A stretch of 5,781 bases of DNA from JAPYTU01 sp036166735 (GCA_036166735.1 JAYZHG010000077.1:1-5781); one strand, 5' to 3'; shown: positions 1-5,781, counted from the first letter of the stretch. The notes: generated by a model not told the origin, from the sequence alone. Numbers and translations: made by a program.

Positions 1-320
1 TTCTTTTTAAAAGATCATCTGATGAAATATTGCAATCATTTCAAAAAAACCTAAATAATATATTACATATATTTAATAATGAAAAAAACATTTCTGTTTT
101 AATAGAGGGTCACACTGATAATTCGGGTGATTTTAATGAGAATTTAAAATTATCTGAAAAAAGAGCAAATGTTATTAGAGATTATCTTATAAAGAATGGA
201 ATAAACAAAAAAAGAATTAAAACCAAAGGATATGGCTCATTAAAGCCTAGGTATAGCAATAGTTCTGAAGAAACAAAAAGATTAAATAGGAGAGTAGAAA
301 TATTAATAATAGACCAATAG
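1..320 (+). CDS. OmpA-family C-terminal domain protein, 5'-truncated by window edge
   Basis: This is the C-terminal end of an outer-membrane or periplasmic protein whose OmpA-like domain binds peptidoglycan non-covalently and anchors the envelope to the cell wall. The frame is open to the left edge (first full codon at 3), and the residues before position 30 (LFKRSSDEIL) match the start of an OmpA-like domain, so the gene starts upstream and the TTG at 30 is not the start. The domain core is visible: GHTDNSG, then LSEKRA, then GYGSLKP, then LNRRVEI near the end. The Asp of the HTD motif (codon 117-119) and the Arg of the KRA motif (codon 162-164) are 15 residues apart, as in the family's peptidoglycan (diaminopimelate)-binding Asp/Arg pair. 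The N-terminal part (beta-barrel, TPR or lipoprotein) is outside the window, so the exact member cannot be named. It ends in TAG, 7 bp from the convergent gamma-glutamyltransferase stop. Confidence 0.9.
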   Translation, partial: LFKRSSDEILQSFQKNLNNILHIFNNEKNISVLIEGHTDNSGDFNENLKLSEKRANVIRDYLIKNGINKKRIKTKGYGSLKPRYSNSSEETKRLNRRVEILIIDQ

Positions 321-327
321 TACTTAT

Positions 328-2022
328 TTAATATCCGAGGGCGGTATTGTCACCTCTTTTGTCTGCTCCTCCTTCTAGGCTATTGTCTATATTAACTAAT
401 ATACAATCCATTCCACCGATGGAACCTCTCTCAATTATTTTATGACCAATCTTTTTAATCTTTTCTAAACTTTCTTTACTTATAGAGTTCTTTTCAATTA
501 CTATCACATCTGGTAACCACTGATGATGAAATTTTTTTGCATCAACAGCTTCTTGCATTCCCATTTTGTGATCAATTACATTTAAGATAGTCTGAAAAAC
601 AGAAGTTATAATTGTTGAACCCCCTGGAGTTCCTAATACCATAAATAATTTTTTGTCTTTTTCAACTATCGTAGGAGTCATTGAAGATAACATTCTTTTA
701 TTGGGTTCAATAGCATTTGCTTCTCCACCAATTAATCCAAACATATTTGGAAAACCTGGTTTTATACTAAAATCATCCATTTCATTATTAAGTAGAAATC
801 CTGCACCGTCAACTACTACTTTTGAGCCAAATGATGCATTGATAGTTGTTGTGATTGATACTGCATTTCCATGTTTATCAACTATTGAGTAGTGTGTTGT
901 TTCCTCTGATTCATTAATATAAATTTCACCACTTTTAATATCAGATGAAGGGGTTTTAATATTTTCTTTAATGTTATTGTACCTATTTGAAAGATATTTT
1001 TTATTTAATATAAAATTTGTAGGAACATCATAGAAATCAGCATCTCCTAGATATGATGCTCTGTCAGCATAAACTCTACTTTCAATCTCAGATAAAACAT
1101 TAATATATTCTACACTGTTATGAAATAATTCAGCAGTTTTTAGTTGTTCTGCACCATGTAGCATCTGTAGTAATCCTATTCCTCCACTTGATGGTGGTCC
1201 CATTGAAATGATTTTATGATCTTTGAAGTAACCCACAATAGGATCTCTCCAAACAGAAGAATAGTTTTCCAAGTCTTCATGAGTTATTATTCCATTTCCA
1301 CTATTTATTTCTTCAACTATCAGGTCTGCTGTTTTACCCAAATAAAAACCATCTCTTTTATTTTTTTTGATTCTTTTAAGAGTTTTAGATAAATCTTTTT
1401 GAATTAGAATATCACCTTTTTTCCATTCTGAATCCTTTAGAAAAGGAATAGGTTTATCATTAAGTTTTTCTAATGATGCTTTTACGTTATTTAGTCCAGA
1501 AGATTGTTTTTTAGTTATTTTAAATCCATTTTCAGCCAAATTAATTGCAGGATTAATTAAATCACTCCAATTCTTTGTTGCAAATTTTTCATAAAGTTTT
1601 ACCATTCCATCCACAGAACCAGGTACTCCAGAAGCTAAATGTCCTAGTCTACTCTTATTATCATTAACAATTAAATCACCTCCTGATTCTTTCAAATACA
1701 TATCTCTAGTTGACATTTTAGGTGCTTTTTCTCTAAAATCTAAACTTCCATGTTCTCCATTACTGAGTCTATACACTACAAATCCTCCTCCTCCCAAATT
1801 ACCTGCTTGAGGATATACAACAGCTAATGTGAAATGGACTGCAATAGCAGCATCAAAAGCATTTCCACCACTTTTGAGAACATCTAAACCTACCTGCGAG
1901 GCAATTGGATTTACAGAAGAAACCATACCGTTGTAGTATGATTTTTTATTCTCACACGAAAACGTGAAAACGAATGAAAATAATATAATGTGAAAAAATA
2001 ATTTTTTAAAATTATATTGCAT
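328..2022 (-). CDS. ggt: Gamma-glutamyltransferase (gamma-glutamyltranspeptidase), probable lipoprotein
   Basis: This N-terminal nucleophile hydrolase cleaves the gamma-glutamyl bond of glutathione and related compounds, giving glutamate (or a transferred gamma-glutamyl group) plus Cys-Gly. It acts outside the cytoplasm. At 564 aa it is close to the 580 aa of E. coli Ggt. Family landmarks are in order: AGNLGGGGF (73-81), DFREKAP (95-101, the Arg that binds the substrate carboxylate), the autocleavage site before TTHYS (Thr375, nucleophile and start of the small subunit), LLNNEMDDFS (410-419), lid-loop sequence around PNMFGLIGGEANA, LSSMTP (445-450) and the oxyanion-hole stretch GTPGGS (464-469). 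Glu414 stands where E. coli has Gln, as in many homologues. Residues 5-22 are hydrophobic and end in Ser22-Cys23, suggesting a lipoprotein with a relaxed lipobox. An in-frame stop at 2029-2031 (read on -) rules out an upstream start, and the next Met (33) would lose the signal. AAGG touches the ATG directly, so it is not a normally spaced ribosome site. It is divergent from asnB. Confidence 0.96.
   Translation of the reverse strand: MQYNFKKLFFHIILFSFVFTFSCENKKSYYNGMVSSVNPIASQVGLDVLKSGGNAFDAAIAVHFTLAVVYPQAGNLGGGGFVVYRLSNGEHGSLDFREKAPKMSTRDMYLKESGGDLIVNDNKSRLGHLASGVPGSVDGMVKLYEKFATKNWSDLINPAINLAENGFKITKKQSSGLNNVKASLEKLNDKPIPFLKDSEWKKGDILIQKDLSKTLKRIKKNKRDGFYLGKTADLIVEEINSGNGIITHEDLENYSSVWRDPIVGYFKDHKIISMGPPSSGGIGLLQMLHGAEQLKTAELFHNSVEYINVLSEIESRVYADRASYLGDADFYDVPTNFILNKKYLSNRYNNIKENIKTPSSDIKSGEIYINESEETTHYSIVDKHGNAVSITTTINASFGSKVVVDGAGFLLNNEMDDFSIKPGFPNMFGLIGGEANAIEPNKRMLSSMTPTIVEKDKKLFMVLGTPGGSTIITSVFQTILNVIDHKMGMQEAVDAKKFHHQWLPDVIVIEKNSISKESLEKIKKIGHKIIERGSIGGMDCILVNIDNSLEGGADKRGDNTALGY
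1984..1989 (+). promoter_or_regulatory. Candidate -10 element for asnB inside the ggt signal-peptide codons
   Basis: A perfect TATAAT lies 48 bp before the asnB start codon, inside the 5' end of the opposing ggt gene. Because only 15 bp separate the two start codons, an asnB promoter has to lie in ggt coding DNA. No convincing -35 is seen 16-18 bp upstream. A short hairpin-like CACG-AAAA-CGTG lies just before it (1955-1966). In DNA this AT-rich, a TATAAT can occur by chance. A second, poorer candidate is TATATTGC at 2013-2020, a partial match to the Bacteroidota -7 motif. Confidence 0.25.
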
Positions 2023-2037
2023 CCTTATTTATAGTTT

Positions 2038-3702
2038 ATGTGTGGAATTGTTGCAATTTACAATAATGAATTAAAATTTGATAAATATATGAGATCAAAG
2101 TCTCTATCTATGTCTAAAAAAGTTAGGCATAGAGGTCCAGACTGGTCAGGTATTTATTCATCAGATCATGCAATATTGGCACATGAGAGACTATCTATAG
2201 TAGATGTTCAATCAGGTAAACAACCTTTAATTTCAAGTGATGAAAATTTAATATTATCAATCAATGGAGAGATATATAATCATTTAGATTTTAGAAATGA
2301 TAAAACATTAAGTTATGATTATAAAACAAAATCAGATTGTGAGGTGATTATACCATTGTTTACAAAATACGGATCAAAATTATTAGATAAAGTCAATGGG
2401 ATTTTTGCTTTTTTTCTTTACGATAAAATAAATAATTCATTTTTTGTATCAAGAGATCCTATAGGTGTAATACCTCTTTATATGGGTCAAGATAATGAAG
2501 GAAATACTTACTTTTCTTCAGAAATGAAATGTTTGGTTGGTAATTGTGAAAAAATAAAAGAATTTCCACCAGGTCATTATATGACAGAAGAGAATTCTGA
2601 TCCAATAAAATACTATAAGAAAAATTGGATGTCATATAATACTTTAACAAATGAATCATCACATGATAAATTAAGGAATTCTCTTGAGAACGCTGTTAAA
2701 GGACAATTGATGTCAGATGTTCCATTTGGGGTGCTATTATCTGGAGGTCTTGATTCATCAATCATTTCTTCTATAGTAAAGAAATTTTCAAAAAAAAGAA
2801 TAGAGAGTAATAATAAAAATGATGCATGGTGGCCCCAAATACATTCTTTTGCCATAGGATTAAAAAATTCACCAGATTTAAAATCATCTAGAAAGGTTGC
2901 TGATTATCTTGGCACAGTTCATCATGAAATTAACTTCACAATACAAGAAGCTATAGATTCTCTAGAAGATGTAATTTACTATTTGGAAACTTACGATGTT
3001 ACCACGGTTAGGGCATCAACCCCTATGTATTTAATGGCTAGATATATCAAGTCGATGGGAATCAAAATGGTTCTTTCTGGTGAAGGTGCAGATGAAATAT
3101 TTGGTGGTTATCTTTATTTCCATAAAGCTCCTAACGCAAAAGAATTTCATAAAGAAACAGTAAGAAAAATTAAAAAACTACACTTATATGATTGTTTAAG
3201 AGCTAATAAATCTCTTTCTGCATGGGGAGTTGAGGCTAGGGTTCCTTTTCTTGATGTTGAATTTTTAGATTATTCAATGAATATTGATCCTAAAAACAAA
3301 ATGATATCAAAGGATAAAATAGAAAAACATTTCTTGAGAGAAGCATTTAAAGGAGATTTACCTGACGAGATATTGTGGAGACAAAAAGAGCAATTTTCTG
3401 ATGGAGTAGGGTATTCTTGGATAGATTCATTAAAGGAATATGCTGAAGAGTCAATATCTGATGATGAATATAAATCCAAGAAAAAAAATTATCCAATTAA
3501 TACTCCAAAATCAAAAGAGGAACTGTTGTATAGAAAAATCTTTGAAAAACATTTTCCTGATGAGGATTGTATAAAATGTGTTCCTTCTTCAAAATCTATT
3601 GCTTGTAGTACTGAGGAGGCATTACTTTGGGATAAGGAATTTAGTAAGATGATTGATCCATCGGGAAGATCAATAAAAAAAGTTCATAATAATTCTTATT
3701 GA
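2038..3702 (+). CDS. asnB: Asparagine synthase B (glutamine-hydrolysing)
   Basis: This cytoplasmic enzyme makes asparagine from aspartate and ATP, using ammonia released from glutamine in its own N-terminal domain. At 554 aa it has the same length as E. coli AsnB and matches it in long stretches. The class-II glutamine amidotransferase domain occupies about 2-190: Cys2 is the nucleophile exposed after Met removal, followed by RHRGPDWSGIY (30-40), AHERLSIVD (48-56), NGEIYNH (76-82) and SDCEV (99-103). The synthetase domain follows: the ATP-pyrophosphatase loop SGGLDSS (235-241), ETYDVTTVRASTP (317-329), SGEGADEIFGGY (347-358), WGVEARVPFLD (396-406) and QKEQFSDGVGYSW (449-461). The start is fixed by the obligatory Met-Cys-Gly-Ile and by an in-frame TAG at 2032-2034. 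There is no Shine-Dalgarno sequence before the ATG. It is divergent from ggt by 15 bp, and its TGA abuts the stop of the next, convergent gene with no gap. Confidence 0.98.
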   Translation: MCGIVAIYNNELKFDKYMRSKSLSMSKKVRHRGPDWSGIYSSDHAILAHERLSIVDVQSGKQPLISSDENLILSINGEIYNHLDFRNDKTLSYDYKTKSDCEVIIPLFTKYGSKLLDKVNGIFAFFLYDKINNSFFVSRDPIGVIPLYMGQDNEGNTYFSSEMKCLVGNCEKIKEFPPGHYMTEENSDPIKYYKKNWMSYNTLTNESSHDKLRNSLENAVKGQLMSDVPFGVLLSGGLDSSIISSIVKKFSKKRIESNNKNDAWWPQIHSFAIGLKNSPDLKSSRKVADYLGTVHHEINFTIQEAIDSLEDVIYYLETYDVTTVRASTPMYLMARYIKSMGIKMVLSGEGADEIFGGYLYFHKAPNAKEFHKETVRKIKKLHLYDCLRANKSLSAWGVEARVPFLDVEFLDYSMNIDPKNKMISKDKIEKHFLREAFKGDLPDEILWRQKEQFSDGVGYSWIDSLKEYAEESISDDEYKSKKKNYPINTPKSKEELLYRKIFEKHFPDEDCIKCVPSSKSIACSTEEALLWDKEFSKMIDPSGRSIKKVHNNSY

Positions 3703-3705
3703 TCA
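3700..3705. other. Two convergent stop codons in one TGATCA palindrome
   Basis: The asnB stop (TGA, 3700-3702, +) and the stop of the cystathionine gamma-synthase-family gene (TGA read on -, 3703-3705) are the two halves of a single TGATCA palindrome. No intergenic base is left. I see no GC-rich hairpin with a T tract nearby, so each transcript probably continues into the 3' end of the other gene and gives overlapping antisense 3' ends. Confidence 0.9.
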
Positions 3706-4947
3706 AACAGAGTCTAATGCCTTATTAATATCGTAGATTAAATCATCAGGATCTTCAATACCAATTGATAACCTTACAAGAGATTCTCCCATACTAATTT
3801 TATTTTTTGTTTCAATGCTAACATCAGCATGAGTCATGGAGTAGGGGTGGCACGCTAAACTTTCCGTTCCTCCCAAGCTAACTGCTAGTTTTACTAGTTT
3901 TAAACTATCTAAAAATTTAAATGCTTCTTTTTCACCACCTTTAATGTCAAAAGATATCATTCCACCGTTGCTGCTATATTGTTCTTTATAAACTTTATAT
4001 TCTTTTGATAATTTATCTATTAGTCCCAAGAAATGTACTTTTGAAATTTTTGGGTGTTTGTTTAATATTTTAGCAATTTTATCTGCATTTTTTGCACTTT
4101 TTTCCATTCTTATCTTTAATGTCTCTAAGCTTCTTAGTATTAACCATGAAGTAAATGGTGATGCCATATTTCCCATAAAAACACGCATTGTCTTTAATCT
4201 ACTAATAACTTCTTTGCTTCCACAGGCAGCGCCAGCTACTAGATCACTGTGTCCACCTATGTATTTTGTTGCAGAATACAAAACAACATCTGCACCAAAA
4301 TCTATGGGCTGTGAAAATATTGGTCCCATAAATGTATTATCTATTGCTAGATAAACTTTTTCTTTAGATGAATAGTGATCAGTGATTTCTCTGCATTTTT
4401 TAATATCAACAATACTATTTGTAGGATTTGCTGGAGATTCAATATATACTAGGCTAACTTCTATTCCTGGAAATTTTTTTTCTTTTTTTTCTATTATTGA
4501 ATCTATTGAATCAAAAGAATCAAAATACATTGATTTAATATTATACTTTGGTAGTACTTGTTCAATAAAATGATCTGTTCCACCATAAAGAGGGGATGAG
4601 TGTAATATGAGTGTGTTTGGACGTGTTAATTCAAGTAAAGTTGTTGTTATAGCTGCCATGCCACTTTGAAAGATGGCACATGCTTCAGCTTTATCCCATA
4701 GTTTAAGTCTATCTTCTGCTATCTCTGCATTTGGGTTATTAATTCTTGAATAAGCTAGAGACATAGACTCATCTTTAGCTTTTTCTCTTAGACCATATGC
4801 TATATGGAAATGTGCTTTTCCTTCTTCTGCGTTTTTGAATACAAATGTACTTGTTTGAAATATAGGAACCTTTGCTGATCCCTCTGATAGGTGTGGATCA
4901 TAAGCTGATCCCATCATTTCACTTTCTGGCTTATTTTTTCTACTCAT
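3703..4947 (-). CDS. Cystathionine gamma-synthase family PLP-dependent enzyme (Cys/Met metabolism)
   Basis: This 414-aa fold-type I PLP enzyme belongs to the transsulfuration family (cystathionine gamma-synthase, cystathionine gamma-lyase, methionine gamma-lyase, sulfhydrylases). Expected landmarks: VPIFQTSTF (27-35), AYSRINNPN (65-73; Tyr and Arg that contact the neighbouring subunit's PLP), FQSGMAAI (93-100), PLYGGTDH (119-126; Tyr121 stacks on PLP), AIDNTF (201-206; Asp203 bonds the pyridine nitrogen), SATKYIGGHSD (225-235; Lys228 forms the Schiff base), and SLGGTESLACHP (357-368). The reaction cannot be fixed from sequence. Gly123 sits where methionine gamma-lyase has its characteristic Cys, and that enzyme's Lys-Asp pair aligns with Arg255-Val256, both arguing against a typical methionine gamma-lyase. 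A stretch at about 44-63 (KAHFHIAYGLREKAKDESMS) looks like an extra segment ahead of the YSR motif, marking a distinct subgroup. The start has no Shine-Dalgarno sequence, only an A-run. It lies downstream on the same strand as the two small membrane-protein genes. Confidence 0.9.
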   Translation of the reverse strand: MSRKNKPESEMMGSAYDPHLSEGSAKVPIFQTSTFVFKNAEEGKAHFHIAYGLREKAKDESMSLAYSRINNPNAEIAEDRLKLWDKAEACAIFQSGMAAITTTLLELTRPNTLILHSSPLYGGTDHFIEQVLPKYNIKSMYFDSFDSIDSIIEKKEKKFPGIEVSLVYIESPANPTNSIVDIKKCREITDHYSSKEKVYLAIDNTFMGPIFSQPIDFGADVVLYSATKYIGGHSDLVAGAACGSKEVISRLKTMRVFMGNMASPFTSWLILRSLETLKIRMEKSAKNADKIAKILNKHPKISKVHFLGLIDKLSKEYKVYKEQYSSNGGMISFDIKGGEKEAFKFLDSLKLVKLAVSLGGTESLACHPYSMTHADVSIETKNKISMGESLVRLSIGIEDPDDLIYDINKALDSV

Positions 4948-4991
4948 TTTTTTATAATGTTGTGTTCTTTTGGAAATATAGTTTATAAATA

Positions 4992-4999
4992 CAAATATA
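4992..4999 (-). promoter_or_regulatory. Candidate Bacteroidota-type -7 promoter element for the cystathionine gamma-synthase-family gene
   Basis: Read on the minus strand this is TATATTTG, a full match to the TAnnTTTG -7 motif known from Bacteroidota. It would start transcription about 35-40 nt before the ATG at 4947. No clear TTG -33 partner is visible about 19-21 bp further upstream, where there is only a T-rich run, so the assignment is tentative. The rest of the 156-bp gap between 4948 and 5103 is almost pure A/T, and I see no gene, RNA or good terminator in it. Confidence 0.35.
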
Positions 5000-5103
5000 T
5001 TTTAAAGGTTAAAAAATATTTTAATAGAATGTTTTGTCGTAATTAACGCAATATAAAAATTAATTGTTTAGAGAAAAGGTGATTATTTATAATAAATTAA
5101 TTT

Positions 5104-5340
5104 TTAATATAATTTGATTTTCTTACCAAGAAAATTTAAAAGTAAAGATATTGAAATTAATCCCATAACTGTTTCATTACCGATATCATTCATAAATTTA
5201 GATGTATTACTTACAACATCCATATTAAATAATTTAACATTTGTGGTTAATTGAAATAAAATAGCCGTAGCTGCAAACGCAATGGATAGTCTAATTATAG
5301 GTTTTAATAGTTTTCTTACTTTATCAATTGTTTCTTTCAT
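5104..5340 (-). CDS. Small hypothetical protein with two predicted membrane segments (78 aa)
   Basis: I do not recognise this protein. It has a charged, amphipathic N-terminus (about 1-14, rich in Lys), a hydrophobic segment at about 15-33, a polar loop with Asn, Asp and Ser (about 34-56), a second hydrophobic segment at about 57-71, and a basic tail (GKKIK). That layout suggests a helical hairpin in the inner membrane. There is no signal peptidase site or lipobox. The open frame continues upstream to a stop in the terminator, but it has no ATG, GTG or TTG, so the start at 5340 is the only one available. No Shine-Dalgarno sequence is present. GC is only about 23% (counted 55 of 240 bases over 5101-5340), far below the 71-aa neighbour. 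It lies just downstream of that gene's terminator and shares weak similarity with its product, so it could be a diverged paralogue expressed by read-through. Coding status is likely but not certain. Confidence 0.6.
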   Translation of the reverse strand: MKETIDKVRKLLKPIIRLSIAFAATAILFQLTTNVKLFNMDVVSNTSKFMNDIGNETVMGLISISLLLNFLGKKIKLY

Positions 5341-5375
5341 TATTTTTTTAGGTTTATATGTAGATGATAAAAGAT

Positions 5376-5402
5376 AAAAAAACCGCCCTTAGGCGGTTTT
5401 TT
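5376..5402 (-). terminator. Rho-independent terminator after the 71-aa gene (bidirectional)
   Basis: A perfect stem of CCGCC (5383-5387) and GGCGG (5392-5396) with a 4-nt loop is flanked by an A-run (5376-5382) and a T-run (5397-5402). On the minus strand it reads as a GC stem followed by seven T, starting about 30 bp after the stop of the 71-aa gene. On the plus strand it would also work, with six T. The A/T flanks extend the stem to 11 bp, and GAT/ATC at 5373-5375 and 5403-5405 can pair further past one bulged A. It is by far the clearest terminator in the window. It leaves only about 35 bp before the next start at 5340, too little for an ordinary independent promoter, so it may act as a partial terminator that sets the ratio of the two small proteins. 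Confidence 0.92.
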
Positions 5403-5429
5403 ATCAAACTTAATATGATTGTTATATTG

Positions 5430-5645
5430 TTATTTAACTTGACCCCAAAGGATAAGTAAAACCACAAGTCCAACAAAGCCGCCACCACTAAGACTATCTA
5501 CGATTGAAGTAATGTTTCCGATTACACTCAGTCCCATTGCTCCTCCGAAGACAATTTCAGTCGCAACTCCTAAGCCAATAAGTGATACTACTAGACCAGT
5601 AAGACCCGCTATTAGGCCACCAACCTGTTTCATAATTGAATCCAT
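5430..5645 (-). CDS. Small Gly-rich hypothetical protein with two predicted membrane segments (71 aa)
   Basis: I do not recognise this protein. Of its 71 residues 15 are Gly. Hydrophobic segment 1 (about 8-33) contains GLIAG and several further closely spaced Gly; the middle (about 34-56) is Gly/Ser-rich with little charge (IGNITS, DSLSGGG); segment 2 (about 57-67) ends in Trp and a short QVK tail. Charge is very low throughout. The layout resembles small pilin-like, phage-coat-like or holin-like membrane proteins, but no specific family can be claimed. The upstream frame meets a stop at 5679-5681 with no alternative start; Met5 is a possible later start. There is no Shine-Dalgarno sequence. 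GC is about 42% (90 of 213 bases), well above its surroundings, with C-ending codons such as ATC, GTC, TTC and AAC in use. Together with a strong terminator directly downstream this suggests a highly expressed gene, or possibly an acquired one. Confidence 0.72.
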   Translation of the reverse strand: MDSIMKQVGGLIAGLTGLVVSLIGLGVATEIVFGGAMGLSVIGNITSIVDSLSGGGFVGLVVLLILWGQVK

Positions 5646-5671
5646 ATTTAAAATAGTTTGGTTATAAAGAG

Positions 5672-5700
5672 AATTTAGCTATTTATTTTATTATTTACAA
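5672..5700 (-). promoter_or_regulatory. Candidate promoter for the 71-aa small membrane protein gene
   Basis: Read on the minus strand there is a TTG (5698-5700), then 20 bp, then TAAATTCT (5670-5677). This spacing fits the Bacteroidota -33/-7 arrangement, though the -7 box is an imperfect TAnnTTTG. Read as a sigma-70 site the same DNA gives TTGTAA, 17 bp, TAAATT (4 of 6 in each box). Transcription would start some 20 nt before the ATG. The surrounding 5646-5781 stretch is very AT-rich and otherwise shows no gene, so chance matches are easy here. Confidence 0.3.
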
Positions 5701-5781
5701 TTAAACCAATAAAATGTTCCATTATTTTATAGATAAATAGAAGATTATTTTATTATTTCTTAAAAAATTAAAATAAAAAGA

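Noticed and set aside
653..892. Open frame of 79 codons on the + strand inside ggt
   Set aside because: It lies antisense to well-conserved ggt catalytic-region codons (lid loop and nucleophile region) and its translation shows no domain. It is a shadow of the real gene.
1955..1966. CACG-AAAA-CGTG inverted repeat in the ggt signal-peptide codons
   Set aside because: Only 4 bp per arm and it does not extend, so it is too short to call an operator. It is mentioned only as context for the possible asnB promoter.
2459..2855. Two overlapping minus-strand open frames inside asnB
   Set aside because: They are antisense to highly conserved AsnB sequence and carry no recognisable features. They are chance frames.
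4058..4573. Two plus-strand open frames opposite the cystathionine gamma-synthase-family gene, somewhat hydrophobic
   Set aside because: They are antisense to the PLP-Lys and surrounding conserved codons, and their hydrophobicity comes from the complementary codons. Not real genes.
5085..5097. Inverted repeat ATTTAT-A-ATAAAT downstream of the 78-aa gene
   Set aside because: It is A/T-only with a one-base loop and no following T-run on the minus strand, so it is not a credible terminator or operator.
5104..5645. Possible toxin-antitoxin, bacteriocin or prophage remnant formed by the small membrane-protein genes
   Set aside because: There is no leader peptide, immunity gene, export gene, antisense RNA, integrase or attachment repeat in view. 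Small hydrophobic proteins alone do not support any of these names.
5684..5758. 13-bp direct repeat TATTTTATTATTT at 5684-5696 and 5746-5758
   Set aside because: It is made only of A and T in a region that is nearly all A/T, so such a repeat is expected by chance. No target-site or array structure accompanies it.

Overview
The window is AT-rich (roughly 30% GC by eye) and densely packed, with four recognisable or near-recognisable genes and two small unknown membrane-protein genes. It looks like a streamlined, probably marine member of the Bacteroidota (flavobacteria-like). The signs are weak individually: no start has a well-placed Shine-Dalgarno sequence, and most are preceded by A/T-rich bases; a TAnnTTTG element (the Bacteroidota -7 promoter motif) lies upstream of the transsulfuration-family gene; and the gamma-glutamyltransferase has a lipoprotein-like signal ending in Ser-Cys. 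The phylum is an inference, not a proof.

Layout. Positions 1-320 (+) hold the 3' end of an OmpA-family peptidoglycan-binding protein. It converges, with 7 bp between, on a gamma-glutamyltransferase gene (328-2022, -). That gene is divergent from asnB (2038-3702, +), a glutamine-dependent asparagine synthetase, with only 15 bp between the two start codons. asnB converges with zero bp on a PLP-dependent Cys/Met-metabolism enzyme of the cystathionine gamma-synthase family (3703-4947, -). After 156 bp of very AT-rich DNA come two small minus-strand genes for proteins with two predicted membrane segments each: 78 aa at 5104-5340 and 71 aa at 5430-5645. A strong Rho-independent terminator (5376-5402) separates them. 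The last 136 bp (5646-5781) contain no gene and probably hold the promoter for the small-protein unit.

How the genes may work together. Gamma-glutamyltransferase releases glutamate and Cys-Gly from extracytoplasmic glutathione-type substrates, AsnB uses glutamine to amidate aspartate, and the cystathionine gamma-synthase-like enzyme handles sulfur amino acids. A nitrogen/sulfur amino-acid theme is therefore visible, but the three genes lie on alternating strands and are not one operon. The least explained part is the pair of small membrane proteins. The upstream one is Gly-rich and much higher in GC, is followed at once by a terminator, and shares weak similarity and architecture with the downstream one.
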